DNA of 64,000 nucleotides from Magnolia sinica. Lineage: Eukaryota; Streptophyta; Magnoliopsida; Magnoliales; Magnoliaceae. The stretch covers positions 83,108,862 through 83,172,861 of the forward strand of contig NC_080584.1 in NCBI RefSeq assembly GCF_029962835.1, written 5' to 3'. Under the pieces are notes generated by a model that was not told where the DNA came from, searched no databases, and saw nothing but the letters and a program-made list of their open reading frames with translations. Made by a program: the position numbers and the translations under genes. Of the stretch, positions 33,868 through 46,000 are shown in pieces; the first letter of the stretch is position 1, and every line of letters starts with the position of its first letter.

Positions 33868-36800
33868 CCTCCCCGTCTTCGAGCCTGAAGACCAATCAAA
33901 GCTGAACGGAACTTCGGCTTAATTCTCCCGTGTGACCACCTTGGTCAGCATATCTGCAGGGTTCTCACTTGTATGGATCTTCTCTAGAGCAATGAATCCA
34001 TCTTCAAGTAACGAACGTATGAAATGATATCTGATGTCAATGTACTTGGTCCTTAAATGAAAGGCTGAATTCTTAGCCAAGTGTATTGCACTCTGACTGT
34101 CACTGTACAGCTTGCAATCTACTTGCTTCTTTCCCAACTCTTCCATGAAACCTTGCATCCACACCACCTCCTTGCACGCTTCTTTAGCTGCAACATATTC
34201 TGCTTTCGTTGTACTGATGGACACTATCTTCTGTAACTGAGAGACTCAACTGACTACAGCACTACCCAGAGTAAAGACATACCTTGTAGTGCTTCTTCTA
34301 CTGTCGATATCTCCTACCAAATCTGAATCTACGTAGCCTTGTAGCTTGATTTCTGATCCTTCATAACACAGCCCTACATCCACAGTACCTATCAGGTATC
34401 TAAGAATCCACTTCACAGCTTCTCAATGTTTCTTCCCGGGATTATTCATGAATCTACTAACAACTCTTACTGCTTGAGCAATGTCTGGCCTCGTGCTCAC
34501 CATAGCGTACATGAGGCTCCCAATAGCTGACGCATATGGGACTTTAGTCATGTAGTCTCGTTCCTCCTGCATCTTCGCACATTGCCCCTTAGAAAGCTTA
34601 AAGTGGTTGGCTAATAGAGTGCTAACCGGCTTAGCACCTCCCATACTGAATCGATCAAGTACCTTGGCTATGTATTCTGCCTGTGACAAAACTAGTTTCT
34701 TATTTTTACTGTCACGCTTTATCCTCATGCCTAGGATTTGTTTTACAGCTCTTAAATCCTTCATGGCAAATTTTCTAAACAGTTGTCTTTTGAGATCTGA
34801 GATGTCCTTCATGCTTGATCCGGCCACAAGCATATCATCAACGTACAAAAGAAAGATGATGTAATACGTATCAAACTTCTTCAAATAGCAACAGTGGTCT
34901 GCATGACATCTCCTAAAACCGTTTCCCGACATGAAATTGTTGAACTTCTTGTACCACTGCTTCGGGGCCTGCTTCAGGTCATATAGACTATTCTTCAGTC
35001 TACACACATTGTTCTCCTTTCCTGGTGCCACGTATCCTATCAGCTGATGCATTTATATCTTTTCTTCAAAGTCCCCATGAAGAAAGGTTGTCTTAACGTC
35101 TAGCTGCTCTAGATGTAAGTCCTCTGTAGCCACTATACTCAAGACCATGCGAATCGTAGACATTTTCACCATTAGTGAAAATATTTTAGTGAAGTCGATA
35201 TCTGCCTTTTATTGGAATCCCTTCACAACCAATCTGGCCTTATACCGTTTCGAACCATCGTGCTCCTCCTTCAGTCTGTAAACCCACTTGTTATGAAGAA
35301 CTTTCTTACCCTTAGGTAGAATGTCTAGCTCCCACATACGATTGGACTTAAGAGAGTCCATTTCATCATCCATGCTCCCACTTAACCCGTGTATCTGATT
35401 GTAATGTCTCTTCAAAACACTCAGGTTCACCATTATCTGTCAGCAGTAGATAATGTAAGGAATGCGAGTATCGGACTTTGGGTCTCCTCTCCTGAATAAA
35501 CCTCCTCACAACCGATGTTTGCGGCTCTGCCTCATTTTGCTCATGTGCATGTTCATCCTGTGGTACTGTAACACCTGTGTCCGGTAACTCTTCCAACTCT
35601 ATGAATTCTTTCTCATCGGCATTATTTTGTTTTTGCTGCACACTGTCCTTATGGATCGCTTTTTCATTGAAGACTACGTCTTTGCTTCTAATGATTTTTC
35701 GGTTCTCTGCATCCCAAAGCCGGTAGCCAAAATCATGTTGCCCGTATCCTATAAATGTGTACTTCTTGAACTTCGTATCCAGCTTGTTTCTGTGCTTTGC
35801 ATCAATGTGAACATATGAAGTGCAACCAAACACTTTAAGATATGCAAGGTTCACTTCTTTCCCAGTCCACGTTTCTTCTGGTAGCCCACCATCAAATGGT
35901 GTTGAGGGACTTCTATTGATAAGATATGCGGCAGTATTCATAGCATCTGCCCAAAACGTCTTGGGCAACCTTGCATGTAACCTCATGCTCCTAGTGCGCT
36001 CAAGGAATCCTGTTAATGCGCTCAGCCATACCATTCCATTGCAGTGTCCCTACAATCATTTTCTGATATTTAATTCCATTTGCTGCACAATACTCCTCAA
36101 ACCTCTTATCAAAATACTCTTCCTCATTATCTGATCTAAGACATTTTACTGTTTTACCTGTCTCGTTTTCTACCATTACTTTTCACTTCTTAAATACATC
36201 AAATACATCAGATTTATGCTTTAAGAAATAGACCCACAATTTTCTACTAGCATCATCAATAAAGGAAACAAAATAACGTGAGCCACCAAGAGATGATACC
36301 TGTGTTGGTCCCCACACATCAATGTGTACAAGCTCCAATAGATGCGTCTTTGGAGCACGTCCTGTTTTCTTAAAGCTTACCCTCTTCTACTTGCCATACA
36401 CGCAGTCCTCGCACAATTCCAAGCCAATAGACTTTAGTCATGGTAGCTTCCCTTTTAACAATAGCACTTTCATCCATTTCTCACTCATATGTCCCAACCT
36501 CTGATGCCATAACTGCCCATTCACTCTGGTTGATGCGACTACGAGTGAACTATACGATCTGAAAGTCACGTACAATAAACCTTCTTTTTTACCTCGAAAT
36601 ATCACCAAGTCACCTTTTGTGATTTTTCAGGAATCACTGGTGAAAGTCGTCACATATCCGATATCGGCCAACTGCCCCACTGAGATCAAATTCTGTCTTA
36701 AATTCGGTACATATCTGACATCCTTCAATTTCAAAATCGTTCCATCTTTCTGACTTATATGAACGTCTCCCTTTCCAACAATACTGCACAGTTCATCATC

Positions 36801-37778
36801 ACCCAGGTAGACTCTCCAGAAGTCACCTATCACATAATCACGCAGAACTTCTTTACACGAAGTGGCATGAAACGAAGCACTCGAGTCTATGACCTAAGAC
36901 TCATTCCCCACATAAAGAGACAAAATCAACGCCTCTGTGTCACTCTCCTTAGATAGATTCACTGAATCTTTCCCACCTTGAGAACTTCCTTCTTGTTTCT
37001 TAAGCACCTTGCAATCACGTTTCATGCACCCCTTCTTCCCACAATGCCAACACCCATCCTTGTCTTTCGGTCTCTTGGACTTCTTCCTAGACCTAGAACG
37101 TCCGTATTTATTGCCTCTTTTGTTCAGCGATCTTCTTCTTCCTTCAACGTTTAAAGCATTCCTCAAATCCCTTAAAACTTTCGATACCTTTCTTCTAGAT
37201 TCTTCGCTGAGAATTAGACCGGCCACATCATCAAATTTTAGCTTTGTTGACCCTGAAAAATTGCTCACGGCAATTACCAAACCATCCCAATTGTCTGGTA
37301 AACTGGACAAGATCAATAATGCCCTGACCTCGTCATAAAAAATGATGTCAACGGATTCCAATTGGCTCATGACTGTATTGAACTCGTTTAGATGTTTAAC
37401 CACACTCCTACCATCTGACATCTTCATGTTGAATAACCGTTTTATAAAATGAACCTTGTTGGACACTAAGGGTTTCTCATACATCATAAATAGGGCTTGC
37501 ATTAATTCTTTTGTGTTCTTTGCCTTGGATATATTGAAGGCGACGCTCTTAGACAAAGAGAGTCAGATCGTTCCTAAAGCCTTCCGATCCAATAAAGACT
37601 ATTCATCATCTGTCATTTTCTTTAGTTTCTTCTCTTTTCCTCTAGAGGAATATAGAGGTTTTTCTGATATACATAATCCTCCATCTGCATCTTCCAGAAG
37701 ACAAAGTTTGAACCATCAAACTTCTCAATTCTAGTCTTCCCTTCTTCCGTCATCACTCCCACTTGAACTAAACTAATA

Positions 37779-37790
37779 GCTCTGATACCA
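37779..37790 (-). other. primer-binding site (initiator Met tRNA)
   Basis: The minus strand reads TGGTATCAGAGC two bases inside the LTR. This is the common primer site of plant Copia elements. Confidence 0.9.
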
Positions 37791-37792
37791 GT

Positions 37793-38461
37793 TGTTGCGC
37801 AGCACGCCAACAATGCAAATGAACCGAGATCCAATCTCCAGTCTCACCCATAAATGATAAACAAGAAGAAATAAAATCTAGAAGTAGAATCCAAGCATAC
37901 CAACAAACCACAAGACAGAATTTACGTGGAAAAACCCCAACAAGGGTAAAAAACCACGGGTGCAAACCTCCACTATGAAGAAAACAAAGTTACAAGCAAT
38001 ATACTCACCTTCTTCGATGCTCCCATGCACAAAGATAGCCCTTTTCTCTAACATCTTCCCTCTTTCTCTCCTTAAATATATAAAAAACCCTAATCCCCTT
38101 TAGAAAGACTTGGCATTACTTTTCTTAATCCTAGAATAGCCCTAAGGACTCCTATTTATAGTTTAAGAAACCCACATCCCGCACTTAAGTGAAAAAATGC
38201 CTTAAATTTACGCAGTCTGCACAAAATCGCGCACAATCTGCGTACCCTCGACTAGTCGAGCCAGGGCCTCGACCAGTCGAGCGGACCCTTGACTGGTCAA
38301 GTCAATCCCTCGACTGGTTGAGCAACGCAGAAGAATTAAGGCAACTAGTCGCTAGACTTCGAGTCGAGCGAGCCTCAACCGGTCGAGCGGCAACCTCGAC
38401 CGGTCAAGTAGCCCACTCGACTAGTCGAGCGTGTGATGGCTCCATACCTCAACACCACGCA
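37793..38461 (-). repeat. 5' LTR of the minus-strand Copia element
   Basis: It opens TGTTGCGCAGCACGCC on the plus strand and is about 50 bp longer than its partner, with more TCGACTGGTCGA-type palindromes at 38245-38430. Confidence 0.85.
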
Positions 38462-38481
38462 CCTCCATTCAAGGATCCACC

Positions 38482-39068
38482 AAAGTCCATCCCTCAAAAT
38501 GAATGGTTTAAATGCAAATCAGTGACTGGTCCAAGGTTTGATGAAGGGCTGTGATCTGAGTTATAATGGCATATCTATGAGAACCATATGCTAGTTGATA
38601 ATGCAATGCTCTCTTGCCTGCCATGGCATTTTGCAGGACATCCATACCGTGAAAAGGTAAGCCCCATCATGGAGATTGTGATTTCAAAAATCAGACTGAT
38701 GCACTTATTAAATGGTTCCCACTTGCATGTTGAATTAGACCAACATTGTGGCCCACCTAATGAATAGATCATCTTGACTTTGGTGCAAGGTGATCTTTAT
38801 GATGGGCCAGGGTACAAATCTGCTATACTAAGTAGCATGTTGGTTAAAAAGATAGAGATGCATGACAGGTTAGTGTGTCTTATCTTGTAGGGGATTAGTT
38901 CTATAGAAAATATCAGTCAGGTCAACTCATCAGTGGATCACATTGGCCTATTGAATGTGAACTACTGGATGTTTTCAACACAATCCATCTTCTTTTCGTT
39001 CAATAATACCACTCATCCTAGTGAGTTTTATGGGTTGAACAACCAGAAGCTTCCCGTCTATTGTTTTG
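38482..39068. other. intergenic, nothing recognised
   Basis: No gene or clear repeat. Phrases like those of the miniature elements (GGCCCACCTAATGAATAGATC near 38752) occur without paired ends. Confidence 0.4.
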
Positions 39069-39786
39069 TGATGTAGAGCGGGTTGTAGACCTATTCCTAA
39101 CCCATATGAACAGAAAGAAGCTCAAATAGAAGCGGACATAATCCGTCATATTTGGGCCTAATCCTACGTGAGGTATGGCATAATTGGACCCCAGGCGTGT
39201 TTGGATCTAAGGAATTCATTTCGGATTGAGAAATTTTATCGTTCGAAGTGTGAACCATAAATCGGCCATAACTTTTGATCCAGGATGAGTTATGGGACGT
39301 ACGACCTATGAATTTTGACAAGAATAGGTTATCCAGGGCCAACCTATCCATGTAAAGGGGTCGCGTTGCTCTGTTTTGCAAGAAAATGAAATTCATTTTT
39401 TTGGAAAACTTATTAATTTTAATAAGTTTTAGATTGTACATATCTCTTTAGCTTTAGAGTTTTAATATGTAATGTCTTCATAGGATTTGTTTCTTATCAT
39501 GCCAGGAATTATCCGACAAGATTAAAATAAGGCTTTCTATTTTTAGTGAGTTTTACTATTTTTTTTTAAAAAAATCAGTTTAGTAAAATTATGTCTCTTA
39601 ATTATAATTGAGTTTTATTATTTAAAGCCTTGTAATCTCATTTAGAGGAAAACTTTCATAAAATATTTTGAATTTTCTCATCTCTCTTGAATTCATTAGC
39701 CATTACACGTTGTGAATTCAAGATTCATATCACGTAGAGGAGCCGGTGTTCTTCCTCGACACTTTTATATGTTTTTCCCTGCATCA
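39069..39786. mobile_element. probable solo LTR
   Basis: The stretch begins TGATGTAG and ends CTGCATCA, an inverted pair that also obeys the TG..CA rule. It is flanked by TTTTG on the left and TTTTT on the right, a possible 5-bp duplication with one change. It is 718 bp and non-coding, with a TTAATTTTAATAAG stretch and a late CCTTGTAATCTC. I expect a Gypsy or Copia solo LTR; no internal part is present. Confidence 0.5.
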
Positions 39787-41489
39787 TTTTTGTTAATCCA
39801 TTGTCATATAAAATCAACTCGTATTAATCAATTCAATTTGTTGAACAAATATTTTAGGAATAAATAAAAACACACACATGTATGGAAAATAGTTATATGA
39901 GGTTGACCTTGTGAACTTCCCATGAGGTTGAGCACCATGAACCTCACAATAATGTGCAATGAACATTCACACTATCAATTAGATGTACCTTTCCATGGTG
40001 AGCCATAGGCCTAAAAATTAGGCTAATATATGACTTGGGCTACACCGTAGATAATAGTTGAGAGTGGATGCCCACTCATCTAAACCTTCCTCATTGTTTG
40101 TAGGCCCAATTGAGATGTGGTTCAAACTTCTAATCCTTGGATGGTGGGCCATGCATGGGCCTAGAAATCAGTCCAATCCATCCATTAGCTGGGCCACACC
40201 ATAGATAACAGTTAAGAGTGGATGCCCACCCATTGAAACCCTTCCTCATTAGATGTTGTAAAGACATATAATGCATCCATTGTGTGTGAATAAGGGGTTA
40301 TATTAAATTTCAACTCATTTTAAAACTTAAGTGAATCCCAACAAATACTTTTAGATGTTTTAGGCATGATTTTATATGATTTCATATTATGTGGCTTGTT
40401 TGAGCAGTCTAGGGTCATCTTTCAATGATCTAAAGCGTTTTTATATGGGCCTCAATATTAATGTGAATTAAAAAAAATAATAATAATCAAACTATTTCAA
40501 CCTTTTAATCATTGGGCTCTTTTTCTTTACAAATGCCCACTCCCTCTAGGGCCCATTTGGACCGTGGTATTAAGTTGTATTAAATGAGATTGTATTACTA
40601 ATCTTACCTTAAAATTCGGGATGTCATATTTGAAATGATTGTGAGATGGGGCTTTGGAAAATGAGCCTTTTGTTAGGTAATGTGAGATGGGATTACTAAT
40701 CGGATGATGCATTTTTGATGCATTCATGTTCAATTCAAATGCAATTTGAAAGTAAATTTTAAGATTTATTTTTTAATGCATATATTCCAAACATAATATT
40801 AGAAAACATGAGATAAATTCAATTAAGAGATCATACACATGCATTTATTGTAACTTTTGCAATTCCATCTACCTTAATCCCACCTAACATAGGCCCTTGA
40901 TCTTTAAACAACCGTAGAGATGAAATAGTTAATGTGAGATTATTTTTAGGTATCCTCATCCATTGTGAGGCTCACCACATAAACGGCTTGGGTCATTCAA
41001 AGGAACTCCTATCCAACGGTGAAAGTCCCCTGCACCTATTGCCATGCATTGGGATGTATGGTAGCAAGAGATATGCTTTAATACTCTATCCGAGTGTGAT
41101 GGATGATACGCGGGCAGTTAGAAACTGCATGGTAACCGCAGAAAACTCAAACCGCCGAAATTATGGCTCTTAGTTTAGATGTATTATAAACCAAAAAGCG
41201 CCGTTGTTTGATTACCTGACTATCGGATGGGTGAAGATTTATTGGACAGTTAGAAATGTAAAAGTATCTCACTATCCTTTTTCAACCAAAAATTCCCGAG
41301 AGCCTGTGTATCAAGTGACAACCGCTGCCAGAGTATCAAATCACTCCCCTTTTAGCAAACCTCGTCCTGGAATTTACCATCTGGAACAGGCGACGTCTAA
41401 AAAACGTTACTTACAGGGTGCAGACGTGTCCGTGTGCGAGATGTGGGCTATCCATCAAGTGGGCCCTACCATGCATAGACCATGGCTGA
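39787..41489. other. intergenic; one tandem duplication
   Basis: No gene. Between about 39998 and 40305, a 154-bp unit is repeated: GGCCTAAAAATTAGGCTAA ... GTGGATGCCCACTC, then GGCCTAGAAATCAGTCCAA ... GTGGATGCCCACCC. The rest is AT-rich and unremarkable. Confidence 0.5.
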
Positions 41490-41935
41490 GAACGGATTGG
41501 CTACTCCCCCTGCCACTAGCCAATGGCTGCTCTGTAGGCCCCACCATGATATTTGTATTTCATCTACGCCGTCCATCTATTTTTCTAGATTATTTTATGT
41601 TATTAGCCCAAAAATGAGATATATCCCAATCTTTGCTTCTTCTTTTTTTTTCTTCTTCGCTTCATCTAGGTCTGTATGACCTAATCAACTGAATGTCAAA
41701 TAAACGGTATAGTGGGCCTTTGGGGGATTTTAGCAGTGGATATCTGATCACTATTGTTTTCCTATGGAATAATCCACCTGAGATTTATATCCCTCTCAAT
41801 TTTTCAATAAAACCTTAAAATTATCGGTAAAACTAGATGAACACCATGGATAAAAGACACACTTCATAGTGGGGCCTGCAGAACAGTGTCCACTAGCCAC
41901 GGGGCTAGTGGCAGAGGGAGTAGCCAATCCGCTTC
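41490..41935. mobile_element. miniature inverted-repeat element, family A
   Basis: The best-preserved family A ends: GAACGGATTGGCTACTCCCC and CTGCCACTAGCC on the left, GGGCTAGTGGCAGAGGGAGT and AGCCAATCCGCTTC on the right. Non-coding. It lies 13 bp from the next element. Confidence 0.8.
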
Positions 41936-41948
41936 CTCTCTGGTTCAT

Positions 41949-42513
41949 GGAAGCGGATTGGCTGGTGTACCGAACAGCCATATAGCTGCAGTAGGTACGC
42001 GTCGTGCGAAGTCAAGCACCGTCCCACCTCAAGCCACCGGTTGAAAGGATATCAAAGTTATATGGCCCCACGGTGATGTATTTATTATATCTATATTGTT
42101 CATCCATTTTTTGAGATCCTTTCAGAGCAATATAGAAAAAAAGAATCTTATCCAAAGATTATATGGACCACACCATAAATAGCAGTAGAGATAATAATCT
42201 TCACCGTTATAAATTTTTAGAACCCACCGAAACATTCATTTTAAATCTGTTCATAAGGTCACAAATACCTCAATGGAAAGGAAAAACAATTTTCATATTC
42301 AACCAAAACTACTAAGACCTCAAAAAGGATTTCAATGCTGGACGTTCAACCGGCCACTGCTTTTTGCAGTGTGGTACACTTGATAGTTAGATCCATCTTA
42401 CTTTTCGTCTCAGCTCACCAAATGGATAAACGGTTTACATATAACTCACACCTCATCAGACCCACGTAACCTGCTGACGTAAATAAAGCAGCTATACCAG
42501 CCAATCCGCTTCC
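41949..42513. mobile_element. Mutator-like miniature element with 9-bp duplication
   Basis: The ends GGAAGCGGATTGGCTGGTGT and TATACCAGCCAATCCGCTTCC are inverted repeats. They are flanked by CTGGTTCAT (41940-41948) and TTGGTTTAT (42514-42522), a 9-bp duplication with two transitions, which is the mark of Mutator-like elements. The first dozen bases are shared with family A, so that family is probably Mutator-like too. Confidence 0.7.
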
Positions 42514-42979
42514 TTGGTTTATACTCAGCTGGAAATTGCACGTGTGTCCCACCTGATGAACTGCTCCGATCTTGCAGACACGTGGCCAGGGTTCTGAAAT
42601 GAGGAGTTATATGACTCTCAACCCCTCTTGCACAAGGTACACGTGTTTTCGATTCTGGCAATTAGAACCAATGGATCGGCAATCTGAGCCATTGATCTCT
42701 CGAATATCGCCACGTGGATGGAGAGCAGCTCATAACTCTCCCAGATGGGAAGATCCCAATGACAAATACCGCGGTCTTTTCCATTTGAACTATATATTTC
42801 TCTTCTAAACCGTCTATCTTTAGGCCAAAAAACAAAAGGCTAAATTTATAATATTTACAAAATTTTAAAGTATTAGTCCATCTACAGTAATACCCAACAA
42901 ACCAACGGTCTAGATTACTAAACAATGAGCCTTGATTATCAAAAATAAAACCATGTGTACGCTACCCAAAGAGGTGGGC

Positions 42980-43090
42980 CACGTATCATATGATTTCTTT
43001 CTCCCTTAAAATTCACCTTCGCCGTTCGTTTTGCTGTCTCTCTTTCACTCTCTCTCTCTCGATCTCGAAACCTCGAATACCTCCGTAGCG
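42980..43090 (+). promoter_or_regulatory. promoter end and 5' UTR of the mitochondrial protein gene
   Basis: A pyrimidine-rich leader (CTCTCTTTCACTCTCTCTCTC at about 43037-43060) leads to the ATG at 43091. No TATA box is obvious; this is common for plant housekeeping genes with CT-rich starts. Confidence 0.45.
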
Positions 43091-46000
43091 ATGGCAGTGT
43101 TGGCAGCGGCTGCGGTGCGCCAAGCCGCGTCTCTATCCCGGCTCACTTCTACTACATCGCCGGCTCAAACCGCCAGACTACTCCAGCGGCGCGGCCTTGC
43201 AGGCGGTGGAGGTAAAAAATCCCCCGCCCTTTTCTTTCCCTGCTTTTTTTTTTTTTCAATCAAATTCCTAATCTCCACAACATTTTCCAACATTCCCATA
43301 TTTGGATTTGGATTTTCAATCTATTCCGGTTTCCCCGAATCTTCTCCATTTCTCGTTTGTCAAATCGCTTTGTCTGATCCAATCTTCTGAAGAATGCAAA
43401 ATTGGATTTTGGGTCTTTTAATTTTCTTCCTCAGAAAAATGAATTTTGGGTCTTTTGATTTTCTTTCCCAAAAAAATGGGTTTTGGGTCTTTTGATTTTC
43501 TTCCCCAGAAATTGTTTTCTGGGGTTTTCCCCTTTTCTCAATCTTTCAAAATGGGGAATAACTAAGTGCAGAGTAATGGTGAAAGAGCGCCTCTGCTATT
43601 GTACAAGTGGGATGAACTCAAAATCCCAACCGTCCAAATAGTGGGACCTAGTTTTAGATGCATTGTAACTCGAAAACTTATTTCAGGAGTATGATCATAA
43701 TTGGGTGATTCGTGGATATCTAATGGACGGTAGAAAAAGAAAGTAGTAGAATGGCTATTTTTAGTCAGAGGTCAGGATTGCCTAATCGATCTGATTTTTG
43801 GGATGCAACCAATCAATGGCGGGTCCCACTACTCAGGTGGTATGGATGGTATGGATTTGAGGTGCATACCATGTGTAAGGTGTGGGAGCTATGGGAAGCA
43901 TCTGACCATGCATCAGGTGGTCTGAAAATCAGGCTCATCAACTCTTCAGGTGGGCAACTTGCATATGAGAACAATAGTCAATAGAAAAATCACCAGTAGT
44001 CCACTTTCAATGTACAAGCATGGCCCACTGGATAATTGACTGGCCTGATTATTGTTGGGGGCCAGATCATCCACCTGGTGGATCACACTTGATTGATGGC
44101 TTGGAAAGCCCACACATGGTACATTGTCATGTGTCGCCATGTGGAGAGGCACATGCATGCTTAGAAATGTGGTATTAATCTATTTTCATAATCATGGCAG
44201 CCTTGCTATTGGGGGTCAGCTTTATGAAAAATGCTTCACAAATCATTTGATCAAGATGGTTTTTTCCTTAGTTTTGGGATGTATTCTTTTCCTGTCCTCA
44301 GTGGGTCTTCATAAAAAATAAATTAAATTCAGTTCTCTCAAAAAATCATTTGTCAAGATTCAAAGCAATAATGCTCATGGTACCTTGGCAGAAGTTCAAT
44401 TACAATGCATCATTGTCATCATCATCGTCTCCATCATTATTGTTATTTTGTCTTGGATGCCTTTCTGTTGACCTTTGTATTGATATAAGAAGAAATGAAG
44501 CTTGTTTCTCTTATCTTTTGCAGATCCTCATGGACCTCCAAGGATTAATTTCTGGCAGGATCCAATGAGCCCATCTAAATGGAAAGAAGAGCATGTAAGT
44601 GTTAAATGGAAGTTTGAAATTATCTAAATTTTAATCTGATACGGATAATAACATAATCCCTTTTACTTACTTTCTTTGTCATATTATGGTTAATAAACTC
44701 TGCAGAATTTTATTGTAGTCTATGTAGAACCGTGTGTCATTAAATAGAAAATTCCTCAAATTCCTATAGTATAAGGTTTCCCATTATTGGCTTTGGAATA
44801 GAAATTGAAGATCTTGGTAAAGTGTGACTCGACGGATTCTAATAATTCATGAAAGGGATTATCATATTCCCACAATTCAATTAGACTTTTATTATGAAGT
44901 TACATATCATGTAGCTTTACTTTGATCATAGACTAGAGATGACACCTTTGTGTCATGGATACTCATCTATTCAAAATAATTTCTATGTTGGTAGGATGAA
45001 TGCAAACACTACTCAAACAGGGTACTTGGGGGACCTTATCCTTGCCTCAGTGATAGACTCCCAAGAGTTTCAACACGGAGTATGGGGTTCGAGTACCCAT
45101 AGGTGGTGAAATCCCACTACAGCGTGAGTGCGGAGGTGTGTGCGTGGTTAGGTGTGAGGTGTGTGTGTAAAAAAGAAGGGGTGCTTGGTCAAAAATACCC
45201 GGTTTGACTTAACTTTTTTTTTTTTTTTTGTCGATATGGTTTAAAAATGCTATAGAAGTAGATTTTCCTATGAAGCATTATTGTCAAATGCGACCGCGCA
45301 TATGCGACCACATATGCACATGCTGTGGATCGGATCGAATATGCCATCATGGCACATGCGATCTTGGCAAGTATGCCATGGCATACTTTGATATGCGATC
45401 AATATGCGATTACATACTACATATGCAATTGCATATTTCGCAGCGGTCAAAAATACGACCGTTGGGAGTATTTTTTATTTTATTTTTTCCCAATTTGGGG
45501 CACTTTTGCCTATAAATAGGCACTCATATCCCCTCTATTTTCACTATTTTTTACATCAAAGCTTTAAATCTCTCACTCTCTCTCTCTTACCCTTTTCTCT
45601 CATACTGTAATCTCTTTACAACTAATTCAAGTATGTTTATTTCTTTATATTTTGTAAGTTGTGCTTGTTTTTGTAAATTAAGTTGTAAGTTATAACTTGT
45701 AAGCTATTTCAAGTTATCAAGTTATCCATTTATCAATAAAATTTCTATGTTTGAAATTTTTAATAATTAATTCTCTCTTAATGTAGCTTGATGATTGTCT
45801 TGTTAAAATTTATGTAAATATAATATAAGTAATTAAATATATAACTTAATGAAATACTCAAACTACAAAATAGTAAGTAAAATAACCCAATCCAATCATG
45901 AGTACTAATTAGGCAAGTTTTTCCTAATTTTTTAGAATTTTTCCTTTTTTTCCTTTTTTTCCCTTTTTTTTTTTTTTTTTGTTTTTAAATATGCAGTTAT

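Larger units (their letters stand above)
33249..38461 (-). mobile_element. Copia LTR retrotransposon on minus strand, broken
   Basis: Two LTRs (33249-33867 and 37793-38461) enclose the Copia parts on the minus strand. They are gag about 37750-36960 with a zinc knuckle (CWHCGKKGCMKRDC near 37055), protease region about 36830-36630, integrase with its C-terminal GKEVNLAYLKVFGC motif at about 36200-35700, reverse transcriptase about 35430-34430 (YVDDMLVAGS near 34830) and RNase H about 34420-33915 (LYSDSQSAIHLAKN, ADMLTK). The primer site is clear: the plus strand reads GCTCTGATACCA at 37779-37790, complementary to initiator Met tRNA. The purine tract is at 33868-33880. The flanks CCACC and CCTCC may be a drifted 5-bp duplication. 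Layout and gag resemble the Tork/Tnt1 group. It has a few breaks; LTR drift suggests moderate age. Confidence 0.92.

Noticed and set aside
45086-45097. tRNA gene from the GGTTCGAGTAC box
   Set aside because: No cloverleaf could be built around it; the A-box spacing and tail fit a SINE.
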